A DNA stretch of 64,000 nucleotides. Source: an uncultured Mediterranea sp. Lineage in GTDB: Bacteria; Bacteroidota; Bacteroidia; Bacteroidales; Bacteroidaceae. The stretch is taken from the NCBI RefSeq assembly GCF_902493215.1, contig NZ_CABUOL010000003.1, positions 124,001 through 188,000 of the forward strand. Reading direction: 5' to 3'. The translations under genes were made by a program, and so were the position numbers. Of the stretch, positions 27,808 to 37,475 are shown piece by piece (the first letter of the stretch is position 1; each line of letters starts with the position of its first letter). The notes beneath the pieces are model-generated. The model saw nothing but the letters and a program-made list of their open reading frames with translations. It was not told where the DNA came from and made no database searches.

Positions 27808-28845
27808 ATGTTAAGCAAAGTAATTGCCCAAGCCAATATCGACCACTTCGCCAAATGGCTGGACCGCGCGGAGCGGATGGTTATCGTAACACACGTAAGT
27901 CCGGACGGCGACGCCATCGGGTCCTCACTGGGCCTGTGGCATTTCCTCAACTCGCAGGACAAGACGGCAAACATCATTGTGCCCAATGCCTTCCCCGACT
28001 TCCTGCGGTGGATGCCCGGCAGCAAGGACATCCTGCAATACGACCGCTACAGGGAGTTTGCCAACCAGCTCATCGCCGAAGCCGACGTCATCTGCTGCCT
28101 GGACTTCAACGCCCTGAGCCGCATCGACGCCATGGCCGATGCCGTCAGGAACTCGCCCGCACGCAAGATTCTGATAGACCACCATCTGCATCCCGAAGAC
28201 TTCTGCAGTATCGTCATCTCGCATCCCGAAATATCGTCCACTTCCGAACTCATCTTCCGCCTGATCTGCCGCATGGGGTATTTCAGCGACATCACCAAGC
28301 AGGGAGCGGAATGCATCTACACGGGTATGATGACCGACACGGGCGGTTTCACCTATAACTCGAACAACCGCGAAATCTATTTCATCATCAGCGAACTGCT
28401 CTCCAAGGGCATCGACAAGGACGCCATCTACCGCAAGGTGTTCAACACCTACTCCGAAAGCCGCCTGCGCCTGATGGGACATGTGTTGACGCAGATGAAA
28501 GTGTATCCCGAATACCGCGCCGCCCTCATATCGCTCACCGTCAAGGAGCAGAAGCAGTTCAGCTACATCCGCGGCGACAGCGAAGGCTTCGTGAACATTC
28601 CGCTCAGCATCAAGAATGTCATCTTCTCCTGCTTCCTGCGCGAAGATACCGAGAAGCCCATGATCAAGATATCGCTGCGCTCCGTAGGCAAGTTCCCCTG
28701 CAACCAGCTGGCAGCCGAATTCTTCGGCGGTGGCGGACACCTGAACGCTTCGGGCGGAGAATTCTACGGTACGATGGAGGAAGCGCTCAAGGTTTTTGAA
28801 CAGGCTCTGGAGAAATACAAGCCTCTGCTCACTGCCAAAGGATAG
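27808..28845 (+). CDS. nrnA: DHH-family phosphoesterase (NrnA-like)
   Basis: A 345-residue DHH-DHHA1 protein. Metal-binding motifs are HVSPDGDAIGSSLG, CLDFNALSR and IDHHLHPEDF; the DHHA1 substrate-binding loop GGGGHLNASGG is near residue 310. Homologues are nanoRNases or pAp phosphatases (NrnA) or c-di-AMP phosphodiesterases of similar core; without GAF or transmembrane domains this fits NrnA. A -7 box TACTTTTG (27766-27773) precedes it. Confidence 0.88.
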   Translation: MLSKVIAQANIDHFAKWLDRAERMVIVTHVSPDGDAIGSSLGLWHFLNSQDKTANIIVPNAFPDFLRWMPGSKDILQYDRYREFANQLIAEADVICCLDFNALSRIDAMADAVRNSPARKILIDHHLHPEDFCSIVISHPEISSTSELIFRLICRMGYFSDITKQGAECIYTGMMTDTGGFTYNSNNREIYFIISELLSKGIDKDAIYRKVFNTYSESRLRLMGHVLTQMKVYPEYRAALISLTVKEQKQFSYIRGDSEGFVNIPLSIKNVIFSCFLREDTEKPMIKISLRSVGKFPCNQLAAEFFGGGGHLNASGGEFYGTMEEALKVFEQALEKYKPLLTAKG

Positions 28846-28946
28846 AAAACCGGCAGGCAAAGGTTAAAAGATACGAACTTTGCCGCCACGTTTTTCAATA
28901 TTCAAGGAAATCAGATACTTTTGCACGGAAATATAAACTTATACAA

Positions 28947-29552
28947 ATGAAGAAACTTATCCCATTCTTTTTTATACTGCTGGCCTTCGGATTTGCCTTC
29001 CAGGCCTGTGATGACACGAAGACATACGCCGAAATGCTGGAAGAGGAAGACGACGCCATTGCCGACTTCATCAACAAACAAGGCATTAAGGTAATCAGCC
29101 AGACCGAATTCTTCGACAACGACTCCGTGACCAATGTGGAAGAAAACGAATATGTCCAGCTGGCGAGCGGTGTATATATGCAGATTGTAGACAAAGGTTC
29201 GGACAATCCGGCCGACACGGTCAGAAACAACGAAGTGGTATTGGTCCGCTTCATGGAATACAGCCTGCTGGATCAGGACACCACGCTGAGCAATTTGTCT
29301 TTGTCCTATATGTCGGATGAATTCAAGTACACAGCTACCTCGTCGTCCATTGCAGGTATCTTCACCCAGGGATTGATGTACTCCTGGTACAGATATACGG
29401 CAGTTCCTGCCGGTTGGCTGGTGCCGATGCCCTACATCCGCGACAGAGCGCATGTACGCCTCATCGTCCCGTCCAAAATGGGCCATCAGGCAGCCATGCA
29501 GAATGTCTATCCCTTCTATTACGACATAACAAAATACCAGTTCTGGCGATAA
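28947..29552 (+). CDS. DUF4827 lipoprotein
   Basis: A 201-residue lipoprotein: signal MKKLIPFFFILLAFGFAFQAC with lipid Cys 21, then KTYAEMLEEEDDAI and an FKBP-like beta/alpha domain (VYMQIVDKG...VLVRFMEY). This layout matches DUF4827, a Bacteroidales family related to FKBP-type folds; peptidyl-prolyl isomerase activity is unproven. It ends 35 bp before glmM. A -7 box TACTTTTG (28916-28923) lies 23 bp upstream of the start. Confidence 0.85.
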   Translation: MKKLIPFFFILLAFGFAFQACDDTKTYAEMLEEEDDAIADFINKQGIKVISQTEFFDNDSVTNVEENEYVQLASGVYMQIVDKGSDNPADTVRNNEVVLVRFMEYSLLDQDTTLSNLSLSYMSDEFKYTATSSSIAGIFTQGLMYSWYRYTAVPAGWLVPMPYIRDRAHVRLIVPSKMGHQAAMQNVYPFYYDITKYQFWR

Positions 29553-29587
29553 GAAAGCATTCAATCAACTCTTAAAAACGATAATCT

Positions 29588-30976
29588 ATGACTCTAATCA
29601 AATCGATCTCTGGAATCCGCGGAACCATTGGCGGCAGCGCAGGCGAGGGACTCAATCCGCTCGACATCGTGAAATTCACTTCTGCCTATGCCACTCTTAT
29701 CCGCAAGACGTGTACCGTAAAAAGCAACAAGATTGTAGTGGGCCGCGACGCCCGCCTTTCCGGCGAAATGGTAAAGAACGTAGTGGTAGGTACCCTGATG
29801 GGTATGGGATGGGACGTGGTTGACATCGACCTGGCCTCCACACCGACCACCGAACTGGCCGTTACGATGGAAGGTGCCAGTGGTGGTATCATCCTCACTG
29901 CTTCGCACAACCCCAAGCAGTGGAATGCCCTGAAGCTGCTGAACGAAAAAGGTGAATTCCTGAACAAGGAAGAAGGCAACGAAGTGCTCCGCATTGCCGA
30001 AGCCGAAGCCTTCGAATACGCCGAAGTAGACAAGCTGGGTACTTACCGCAAGGACCTGACCTACAATCAAAAGCATATTGACAGCGTACTGGCACTCGAC
30101 CTCGTTGACGTAGAGGCTATCCGCAAGGCCGACTTCCACGTAGCCATCGACTGCGTGAACTCCGTGGGCGGCATCATCCTGCCCCAGCTGTTCGAAGCAC
30201 TGGGTGTGAAGCATGTAGAGAAGCTCTACTGCGAACCCACCGGTAACTTCCAGCACAATCCCGAACCGCTGGAGAAGAACCTGGGCGACATCATGAACCT
30301 GATGAAGGCCGGCAAGAACGACGTGGCTTTCGTGGTTGACCCCGATGTGGACCGTCTGGCCATCATCTGCGAGGACGGACGCATGTACGGCGAAGAATAT
30401 ACGCTGGTCAGCGTAGCCGACTACATCCTGAAGCACACGCCGGGCAGCACCGTGTCCAACCTCAGCTCTACCCGCGCCCTGCGCGACGTAACCCGCAAGT
30501 ACGGACAGGAATACTTTGCATCGGCTGTGGGCGAAGTGAACGTCACCACAAAGATGAAGGAAGTGGGTGCCGTTATCGGCGGTGAAGGCAACGGCGGTGT
30601 CATCTATCCCGCCAGCCACTACGGACGCGACGCGCTGGTAGGTATCGCCCTCTTCCTGAGCCACTTGGCACACGAAGGCAAGAAGGTGAGCGAACTGCGT
30701 GCCACCTATCCCGCCTATTTCATGGCCAAGAACCGTGTAGACCTGACGCCCGACACCGACGTGGATGCCATCCTGGCCAAGGTGAAGGAAATCTACAAGA
30801 ACGAGGAAATCAATGACATCGACGGTGTGAAGATTGACTTCCCCGAAAAGTGGGTACACCTGCGTAAGAGCAACACGGAACCGATTATCCGCGTATATAG
30901 CGAAGCTCACACGCAAGAAGAAGCCGAAGAAATCGGCCAGCAGATTATGAAAGTAATTGCTGAACTGGCGAAATAA
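29588..30976 (+). CDS. glmM: Phosphoglucosamine mutase
   Basis: A 462-residue alpha-D-phosphohexomutase. The phosphoserine loop LTASHNPKQWNAL puts the catalytic Ser at residue 106, DPDVDRLA is the Mg2+ site, and the C-terminal phosphate-binding loop is RKSNTEPIIRVYSEA. The fit to GlmM, which makes glucosamine-1-P for peptidoglycan and LPS, is good; a phosphoglucomutase/phosphomannomutase role cannot be fully excluded. It follows the DUF4827 gene and ends at a strong terminator. Confidence 0.88.
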   Translation: MTLIKSISGIRGTIGGSAGEGLNPLDIVKFTSAYATLIRKTCTVKSNKIVVGRDARLSGEMVKNVVVGTLMGMGWDVVDIDLASTPTTELAVTMEGASGGIILTASHNPKQWNALKLLNEKGEFLNKEEGNEVLRIAEAEAFEYAEVDKLGTYRKDLTYNQKHIDSVLALDLVDVEAIRKADFHVAIDCVNSVGGIILPQLFEALGVKHVEKLYCEPTGNFQHNPEPLEKNLGDIMNLMKAGKNDVAFVVDPDVDRLAIICEDGRMYGEEYTLVSVADYILKHTPGSTVSNLSSTRALRDVTRKYGQEYFASAVGEVNVTTKMKEVGAVIGGEGNGGVIYPASHYGRDALVGIALFLSHLAHEGKKVSELRATYPAYFMAKNRVDLTPDTDVDAILAKVKEIYKNEEINDIDGVKIDFPEKWVHLRKSNTEPIIRVYSEAHTQEEAEEIGQQIMKVIAELAK

Positions 30977-30994
30977 GTTTTTCTGCTGAAATAA

Positions 30995-31029
30995 AAAACG
31001 GGATGGAGCATCACACTTCATCCCGTTTT
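30995..31029. terminator. bidirectional terminator between glmM and GH101-like gene
   Basis: AAAACGGGATG (30995-31005) pairs with CATCCCGTTTT (31019-31029); A-run and T-run flank the stem, so it can serve both convergent genes. Confidence 0.9.
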
Positions 31030-31062
31030 CCATTTCAAGCCTATTATTCTTTGATTCTTTTC

Positions 31063-32421
31063 CTAACGCCTGCTGGGAATCAGATAATAGGGTGTCTTTC
31101 CCTCCACTTTCATTTTCAGTTTGCCCTGTTTCAGCGTTACCTCTCTTTGATATACCAGCCCATTTTCCGGAGTTATCAGATAGAGTTCAGCCTTTTTAGC
31201 CGTACCCCAACAATAAGGTACATCGAATGAACCGTCCGGACACCCTTCTTCACAATACAGCAGCATTCCTCTGTCATTCCGCCATACGGCAGGCATACAC
31301 ACCGTATTTCTGTTGCGCAATACCCGGTCATACTGCACGACCGTACTGTCTTTCAAGGAAACAGACACTCCGTCAGAATACCAGGCCACACGGTTTTCAC
31401 CTGTCCCCGATACAGAATCACGCTCCAAACGGTTCAAGAAAAAGTATTGCGGAACCTTCAGCATGAAATCTTTGACCAACGCATCTTTCCACGCATTGTA
31501 ATCGGCTCCCTTCCAGATAGGTTCGCCATAACAGGAAGTTCCAAACAGAAAGCCTAAAGCATGATCGCTGCTACGAATATCCGGATTGATACCCGTGCCG
31601 GTATATACACTGGCCGGATATTTCAGATAATCAGCCTGATTGAATCCATTGAAATGCCATGCATAAGGCACATAACCTATCATGTAGTCCATTACCCATT
31701 CACTGGTAATATCTATCCCCTTTGACTTCCAGTACAGGGCTGCCCGCTGCTGATACAACGCCTCGTTGATGACCGACTCATTATGCCCCTCACTCGGACG
31801 GGCTATCCAGGCATCGCTATGTATGGTACCCGCCTCTTTCAGCTCCGGTACCAATGCCAGCAATTTATCTATACGCATCTGCGTATAACCAGCTTCCCAC
31901 TCCCGTTGATAGTTCACCTGATAAGCCTTCCGGTTGTTGTACTCACCTATTACCTTCAAGGAGCCATCTGCATTTTTGGAAATCAGATCCTTTTCTACAT
32001 ACTCATCCCACAACGGACTGTCATCGTAGGCATCTGTCATGTTTATATGCAAGCTCACCGTTGTATGATACTTCCGGGCTTCCCGCATCAGCCAACGCAG
32101 ACTCTCCAGAGCCGTCTTGTCCGACGGGCGTTTCAGCAAAGGATTGGCATCAAAAAACGCGGGATATTTATCATCGTGCCCATTATACTGCCATCCCACC
32201 AGATATACAATTTTGGGGATTCCCAACGACTGGTTATCGGTTACCCGAATAACTTCCAAAGCTTGCTCAAACGTCAGATTGACTATACATCCTCCCGCAG
32301 GATCCGGCTTCGACAGGAACAGTTTGGATACCCATGTCTGAGAATAATCATGATTAAAAGCCCAAGCAGCATGTATGCATGAGCAAAGCAATATTCCTAA
32401 AAGAAAAACACGCATTTTCAT
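31063..32421 (-). CDS. GH101-like secreted protein (endo-alpha-GalNAcase family)
   Basis: A 452-residue exported protein with signal MKMRVFLLGILLCSCIHAAWA. The phrase IPKIVYLVGWQYNGHDDKYPAF and the barrel that follows resemble the catalytic domain of endo-alpha-N-acetylgalactosaminidases (GH101), which release Core 1 from mucin O-glycans. Candidate catalytic acids are the Asp in GTIHSDAW (about residue 200) and the Glu in DITSEWVMDY (about 240). It lacks the extra beta-sandwich and carbohydrate-binding modules of large GH101 enzymes. It stands alone. Confidence 0.62.
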   Translation of the reverse strand: MKMRVFLLGILLCSCIHAAWAFNHDYSQTWVSKLFLSKPDPAGGCIVNLTFEQALEVIRVTDNQSLGIPKIVYLVGWQYNGHDDKYPAFFDANPLLKRPSDKTALESLRWLMREARKYHTTVSLHINMTDAYDDSPLWDEYVEKDLISKNADGSLKVIGEYNNRKAYQVNYQREWEAGYTQMRIDKLLALVPELKEAGTIHSDAWIARPSEGHNESVINEALYQQRAALYWKSKGIDITSEWVMDYMIGYVPYAWHFNGFNQADYLKYPASVYTGTGINPDIRSSDHALGFLFGTSCYGEPIWKGADYNAWKDALVKDFMLKVPQYFFLNRLERDSVSGTGENRVAWYSDGVSVSLKDSTVVQYDRVLRNRNTVCMPAVWRNDRGMLLYCEEGCPDGSFDVPYCWGTAKKAELYLITPENGLVYQREVTLKQGKLKMKVEGKTPYYLIPSRR

Positions 32422-32459
32422 GATATTATCCTATTGTGATTGTACTGATTGTAAAAGAT

Positions 32460-32957
32460 TTACAGGACCTTCTCCACTTCTCCCTCGAAATTGGGTGTAA
32501 AGACGCCCTTGCCCAGATTGGCACGGATTTCCTCGATAGGCCAGAAGCGGCCGCCGTCCAGTTCGTCGCTAGGAGTGACAGGACCGTCGTACACCGTCTT
32601 GTAGGTGAAGACCAGCTCACGTTCGCGGGCCGACTCGAAGACGTAGTGTGTCACCTGTTGGGGTGTGAAGTCGGTAATACCCAGCTCCTCGCGCACCTCG
32701 CGGCGCAGGGCTTGCTCCACACTCTCGCCCAAATCGACATGGCCACCTACGGCCGTATCCCACTTGCCGGGCTGTATGTCTTTCCATTCGGGACGCTTTT
32801 GCAGATAGAGTTCACCGCGCGAGTTGAACACGTGCAGGTGGACGACGGGATGCAGCAGCTTGCTGCCGTTATGGCACTCGCCACGCGTGGCAGCACCGGT
32901 GATATTGCCCTCTTCATCGACGAGGGGAAACATTTCTTGGTTGTTGTCTTGGTTCAT
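32460..32957 (-). CDS. NUDIX hydrolase
   Basis: A 165-residue NUDIX protein with a perfect Nudix box at about residues 71-93: GHVDLGESVEQALRREVREE plus LGI. N-terminal VDEEGNITGAATRGECH and HVFNSRGELYLQKRP resemble the isopentenyl-diphosphate isomerase-like branch of NUDIX proteins (YfcD type); the substrate is unknown. It lies between the GH101-like gene and queA on the same strand; a long hairpin separates it from queA. Confidence 0.92.
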   Translation of the reverse strand: MNQDNNQEMFPLVDEEGNITGAATRGECHNGSKLLHPVVHLHVFNSRGELYLQKRPEWKDIQPGKWDTAVGGHVDLGESVEQALRREVREELGITDFTPQQVTHYVFESARERELVFTYKTVYDGPVTPSDELDGGRFWPIEEIRANLGKGVFTPNFEGEVEKVL

Positions 32958-32971
32958 AACTTGTATTTTTT

Positions 32972-33046
32972 ACCACAGAGGACACAGAGTTTCACGGAGT
33001 TTTTTTATAGGAATAATACTCTGTGCAACTCTGTGTCCTCCGTGGT
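32972..33046. repeat. long imperfect hairpin between NUDIX gene and queA
   Basis: ACCACAGAGGACACAGAGTT (32972-32991) pairs with AACTCTGTGTCCTCCGTGGT (33027-33046) with one mismatch. A related hairpin starting ACCACAGATTA lies at 53461-53530 and a similar CCGCCACAGATGCCA arm at 60779. It may act as a terminator for queA. Confidence 0.8.
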
Positions 33047-33051
33047 GAATC

Positions 33052-34275
33052 TTACGGTATCAGCAGCGACGAGTCGCCATAGCTCAGGAAGCGGAAATCA
33101 TGGGCCAGCGCATAGTCGTAAATGGTGTGCCAGTCACCATGTACAAAGGCAGATACGAGCAACAGCAGTGTACTTTGCGGCTGGTGGAAATTGGTTACCA
33201 TCGCCTTGACAATGCGATAGTCGTAGCCCGGAGCGATGATGATCTGCGTACTGGTGTGCAGGGCCTCCATGCCGTGGCGGTCCAGGTAGTCGCGGACAGC
33301 GGTCAGGGCGGCAACCGATGCAGGCGCCTCGCCCTCCATGTCGTAGGGCTGCCATTGGCGAACGTGCAGTTCGTCCTCCGTCGCATCGGGATTCTTCAGC
33401 AGGGTGACACCGATGTGGTAGAGGCTCTCGAGCGTGCGCACCGACGTGGTGCCTACGGCCACGGCCTGTCCGCCGTGGGCTATCAGCTTGTCTATTGTGC
33501 CGCGCGACACGGAGATGTATTCCGTATGCATCTCATGCCCCTCGATTTCCTCGCTCTTCACGGGCTTGAAGGTACCGGCTCCCACATGCAGTGTCAGTTC
33601 CTCCAAATCGACTCCCTTCGTGCGCAGGGCATCGAGCACGCGGGGCGTGAAATGCAGCCCGGCAGTGGGCGCAGCCACGGATCCCTTTATCTTGGAATAG
33701 ACCGTCTGATAGGTCGTCTTGTCGCTCTCCTGCGTCTCGCGGTTCAGGTAGGGCGGAATAGGCAGTTCGCCGAACACCTCGAGAATATCGGCAAAGGTCA
33801 CTTCGGGGTTGTCCCAGCGGAAATCTACCCAGTGACTGGTGCCGCGGCACTCGCCCCGCTCGGCAGTCAGTGTCAAGGGACGCCCCTTCACCGTCATCTC
33901 GCGATGCAGGGGGCCTTCTTTCCACTTCTTCAGGTTACCTATCATGCAAAGCCAGGCGGCATGTTCCGTCTGCTGGAAATTCAACGCATAGTCGTTCGGC
34001 TCGATGGGCTCCAGGCAGAACACCTCGATAAGTGCTCCCGTCTCCTTGCGGAAGTGCAGGCGGGCCTGAATAACCTTGGTATTGTTGAACACCATCAGGC
34101 TGCCCGCCGGCAGATAATCGGGCAGGGAAGTGAAACGGTCTTCGGTCACTTCGCCGTGACGGTAAACCAGCAGTTTGGACTGGTCGCGCACAGGCAGGGG
34201 AAACTTGGCGATACGCTCGTCGGGCAGCGGATAATTGAATTCGCTGATGCGGATATGTCTGGGATCTTGTTTCAT
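33052..34275 (-). CDS. queA: S-adenosylmethionine:tRNA ribosyltransferase-isomerase
   Basis: A 407-residue QueA, which transfers and isomerises the ribose of SAM onto 7-aminomethyl-7-deazaguanine at tRNA position 34 to form epoxyqueuosine. Signatures: FNYPLPDERIAKFPL, LMVFNNTKVIQARL, VAAPTAGLHFT and the SVRTLESL/ FHQPQSTLLLLVSAFVG-like end (here AFVHG). I start at the ATG at 34275; an ATG two codons upstream is possible. A -7 box (TACCTTTG, minus, 34298-34305) lies upstream. Confidence 0.94.
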   Translation of the reverse strand: MKQDPRHIRISEFNYPLPDERIAKFPLPVRDQSKLLVYRHGEVTEDRFTSLPDYLPAGSLMVFNNTKVIQARLHFRKETGALIEVFCLEPIEPNDYALNFQQTEHAAWLCMIGNLKKWKEGPLHREMTVKGRPLTLTAERGECRGTSHWVDFRWDNPEVTFADILEVFGELPIPPYLNRETQESDKTTYQTVYSKIKGSVAAPTAGLHFTPRVLDALRTKGVDLEELTLHVGAGTFKPVKSEEIEGHEMHTEYISVSRGTIDKLIAHGGQAVAVGTTSVRTLESLYHIGVTLLKNPDATEDELHVRQWQPYDMEGEAPASVAALTAVRDYLDRHGMEALHTSTQIIIAPGYDYRIVKAMVTNFHQPQSTLLLLVSAFVHGDWHTIYDYALAHDFRFLSYGDSSLLIP

Positions 34276-34347
34276 AATCATTCCTTCCTTTCGGATGCAA
34301 AGGTACGGATTATTTGGCAAAGGTTTCCCTATTCCCCCGGCAAATCG

Positions 34348-36894
34348 TCATCGCGCCTCCAGCTGCAATACAGCAGGCTCCAGACCTTCGCCTGAAACGC
34401 GGACACGGATTTCGCCCGCAGCTCCCTTCCGGGCACGGACTATAGCCAGTGCCAATCCGTTGAACGCTTCCCGCTCCGCACTCTGGAAGGGAGTGAACGA
34501 AATGGGATCGCCGTTGTCGGTAGCCACCAGTTCACCGGCTCCTTCCACCTCAAACTTCAGCGGGCAACAGGCGGTAGGTACCGTCCGGCCCTCTTCGTCT
34601 GTCAGGCGGACCGTCACGAAAGCCAGTTCACGACTGCCCGCATCCAGGCTGTTGCGGTCGGCCTCCAGACGGATCTTCCGTGCCTCTCCCGTTGTCTGTA
34701 CCTCGTCCTCAGCCCACTTCTGGCCATTTTTGTAAACCACTACCCGGACGCTTCCCGGCTGGTAGACAACGCTGTCCCACACAAGCCGGAAGTCCTGTCC
34801 TTCCCTCTTCGACCGGCGACCCCAGCTCTTGCCGTTCACAAAGAGTTCGGCCTCGGTACCCGAGGTGTAAACATGTACCGGAACAACCTGTCCGATGCGG
34901 TCCGGCCAGTTCCAATGGGGAAGGATGTGGGCCATCGGTAACTCTGGTCTCCAGTGAGACTGGTACAGGTAATAGCGGTCCTTGGGGAAGCCGGCCAGGT
35001 CGACAATGCCGAAATAGCTGCTGCGCGAAGGCGGCTGTATACGAGCCAGTTCCTCCAGTTTCTTCTTCAGCTCCTCCTGCTTCGACGGATCCGTCCGGAA
35101 GTTCAGCAAGTTGGTGTTGTCCGAATTATAGGGTGTAGGCTCGCCCAGATAGTCGAATCCGGTCCAGACGAATTCGCCCAGCAGATGCGGGAAGCGGGCA
35201 TTCGTGGCAAACTGTCTGTCGGGAGAACAGCCCCATCCGGGAGAATCCAGGTCGTAGGACGATATCTGGAAATCTTTCCGCAAGGTGTCGCCCATAAAGT
35301 AGACACCACGGGTACTGACGCAGGACGACGTTTCCGTACCGACCGTAGGCATATCCTTGTAGCGTTCGTCCTCGTCCCAACGGGCCTGCTGGCCGAAAAA
35401 ATAGTTGACTCCCATCAGATCCAGTTCACGGGCGGCGTTCGAGTCGCGCCCGCCGTCCGGATTGTTATAGCCTGCCGTTACGGGACGCGTGTCGTCCAGC
35501 TCCCTGACGATACCGGCCAGGTGACGGGTCATTTCCACATCCCTTTGTTCCATCACCTCGTTGCCGATGGACCAGATGATGACCGACGGATGGTTCCAGT
35601 CACGGCGCACCATGGCCTGCAGATCCTTCTCATGCCACTCGTTGTACAGTTTGTTGTAGTCCCAGGTTCGCTTACCGCGTGCCCAGGCATCGAAAGCCTC
35701 GTCCATCACCAGCAGGCCCATCTTGTCTGCCAGGTCGAGCAGTTCGGGTGCAGGCGGATTGTGCGAAGTGCGGATGGCGTTACAGCCCATCTCCTGCATG
35801 ATGCGCAACTGGCGTTCCTGAGCACTCAGGTTGAAGGCGGCACCCAAAGCACCCAGATCATGATGCAGGCAAACTCCCTGCAAAGCCACCTTACGGCCGT
35901 TCAGGAAGAATCCCTGACGGGAGAATTCCGTTTCGCGGATGCCGAAAGGCACATCGTAGCGGTCCGTTACCTGCCCTCCGACCGAAACCGTCAGACGGGC
36001 CACATACCGGTTGGGCGAACCGATGTCCCACCGTTTGTAGTCATCCAGCTCATCTTCCAGCTTCACGGCCTGTGCCGAACGGGCCGACAGACGGACTTCC
36101 TGTGCAGGAAGACGCAACACCCTGCGGCCGAAGCAGTCCGTGCTGTCCAGTTCGTATACCTCGCCCTTCACCACGGCCTCCACATCCTTGTCCAGGTGGT
36201 TCTCCACCTCAAGCGACAGGTCCAGCCGGGCTGTGCTTTCCGTCAGGCAGGCTGTACGCATGCGTGCGCTCCAATGCTTCACCTGCACCTGCCCCGTCTT
36301 CACCAGCCAGACATTGCGGTAGATACCCGCTCCCGGATACCAGCGCGACTCCCATTTTTCCGTATCGGTACGTACGGCCAGCAGATTCTCGCCACCCGTA
36401 CGTACATAAGGCGTCAGGTCCAGCCGGAACGAATTGTATCCATAGGGCCAACCGCCCACGTACTGCCCGTTCAGCCACACCTGTGCGTAGGCCATTACGC
36501 CGTCAAAGTCCACATAGATACGTTTGTCCGCATCCGTCGAATCCAGCACAAAACTTTTCCTGTACCAGCCGATTCCCTGATAGGGCAAGCGGCCCGTGTT
36601 TCCGGACAGGTCCATGCGGAACGGCCCTTCGATGGCAAAATCATGGGGCACATCCAACTTCCGCCAGGACGAATCGTCCCAACCGGCCGCATACATGCCT
36701 TCCGGCTCTTCGCGCAACGTCCCGTCGGCCTGCAGCCCGTAGCGGGCAAACGTCCATCCTTCGTTCAGCGACACGACATCCACCTGTCCCGAACGTACCA
36801 TCTTTCCCGATTCTCCGGCCGGGCTACAACCCAGCCACGTAAGCAGGCACAGCAAACAAACGCCGGCCCATCCCATTTTCTCTTGTTTCTTCAT
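34348..36894 (-). CDS. GH2-family glycoside hydrolase (beta-galactosidase-like) lipoprotein
   Basis: An 848-residue lipoprotein (MKKQEKMGWAGVCLLCLLTWLGC) with the GH2 order: sugar-binding jelly-roll (about 50-220), Ig-like domain, then TIM barrel. Acid/base Glu lies in VIIWSIGNEVMEQ and the nucleophile Glu in LLGEFVWTGFDYLGEP; RTSHNPPAPELLDLADKMG and MDEAFDAW are also family marks. C-terminal Ig-like domains follow (DUF4982 and similar). Substrate is probably a beta-galactoside. A minus-strand -7 box TATTTTTG (36935-36942) precedes it. It is the last ordinary gene before the accessory island. Confidence 0.9.
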   Translation of the reverse strand: MKKQEKMGWAGVCLLCLLTWLGCSPAGESGKMVRSGQVDVVSLNEGWTFARYGLQADGTLREEPEGMYAAGWDDSSWRKLDVPHDFAIEGPFRMDLSGNTGRLPYQGIGWYRKSFVLDSTDADKRIYVDFDGVMAYAQVWLNGQYVGGWPYGYNSFRLDLTPYVRTGGENLLAVRTDTEKWESRWYPGAGIYRNVWLVKTGQVQVKHWSARMRTACLTESTARLDLSLEVENHLDKDVEAVVKGEVYELDSTDCFGRRVLRLPAQEVRLSARSAQAVKLEDELDDYKRWDIGSPNRYVARLTVSVGGQVTDRYDVPFGIRETEFSRQGFFLNGRKVALQGVCLHHDLGALGAAFNLSAQERQLRIMQEMGCNAIRTSHNPPAPELLDLADKMGLLVMDEAFDAWARGKRTWDYNKLYNEWHEKDLQAMVRRDWNHPSVIIWSIGNEVMEQRDVEMTRHLAGIVRELDDTRPVTAGYNNPDGGRDSNAARELDLMGVNYFFGQQARWDEDERYKDMPTVGTETSSCVSTRGVYFMGDTLRKDFQISSYDLDSPGWGCSPDRQFATNARFPHLLGEFVWTGFDYLGEPTPYNSDNTNLLNFRTDPSKQEELKKKLEELARIQPPSRSSYFGIVDLAGFPKDRYYLYQSHWRPELPMAHILPHWNWPDRIGQVVPVHVYTSGTEAELFVNGKSWGRRSKREGQDFRLVWDSVVYQPGSVRVVVYKNGQKWAEDEVQTTGEARKIRLEADRNSLDAGSRELAFVTVRLTDEEGRTVPTACCPLKFEVEGAGELVATDNGDPISFTPFQSAEREAFNGLALAIVRARKGAAGEIRVRVSGEGLEPAVLQLEAR

Positions 36895-37048
36895 GTTGTC
36901 TGTTTCTCTTAAATCATATTTTTCAGTGTAGTTGCAAAAATAAGGATTAAATGAGAATTATCCATATACAACATGGGATAAAATCGTCCAACTCCATCCA
37001 CAGACAAGCGAGCATCAGCCAGACAATAAAGTCAAAACAACGAACGAC

Positions 37049-37273
37049 CTACTTCAGGACATCCGCCAACAACTTAACTCCAAACAAAGACAGGATGGAC
37101 AGAAGCAAACAGGCAATCAGTCCCACACGGAAAAACACATAAAGAAATGTCTTCCCATAAGACCGTTCCCGATACAACCTCCGCACGTCTTGTACTCCCG
37201 TATACAACAGCCATGCTATCAAAGGTATCCCTATAATCAATCCGATAACAGCGTATTCCATGTCAGATTCCAT
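37049..37273 (-). CDS. Small membrane protein
   Basis: 74 residues with two strong hydrophobic helices (AVIGLIIGIPLIAWLLYTGV and VFFRVGLIACLLLSILSLFG) around a basic loop (RRLYRERSYGK). Its ATG touches the stop codon of the 45-residue gene upstream, so the two are translationally coupled. An ATG four codons in (37261) is also possible. The function is unknown. Its size, topology and place behind lipoprotein genes make it a candidate immunity protein, which is inference. Confidence 0.6.
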   Translation of the reverse strand: MESDMEYAVIGLIIGIPLIAWLLYTGVQDVRRLYRERSYGKTFLYVFFRVGLIACLLLSILSLFGVKLLADVLK

Positions 37274-37411
37274 TTATCTATTCCCTCTACTCTGTAGCGC
37301 ATAAACCACCTTCATGCCACCACCCGCATCCGACCGCATGATATGCCTGATAGCCAATACATCGGTACAAACAATCAGTACCACCAGTACTACAACCACA
37401 TAATCACTCAT
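37274..37411 (-). CDS. Very small membrane peptide
   Basis: A 45-residue frame beginning MSDYVVVVLVVLIVCTDVLA, with one transmembrane helix followed by IRHIMRSDAGGGMKVVYAL. The helix followed by a basic turn recalls the PLD nuclease N-terminal (PLDc_N) peptides common in Bacteroidetes, but it stops before the second helix. It ends exactly where the next gene starts. Too short for standard gene calling; support is the coupling and the membrane character. Confidence 0.45.
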   Translation of the reverse strand: MSDYVVVVLVVLIVCTDVLAIRHIMRSDAGGGMKVVYALQSRGNR

Positions 37412-37475
37412 AATATCGACAAATTAAAAGTTTAAACAAGCATTCACAATCTGTTTATATCATCTGATATGTCTG

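Noticed and set aside
34954..36912. 652-codon plus-strand frame opposite the GH2 gene
   Set aside because: Covers a gene with intact catalytic motifs and shows no domain itself.
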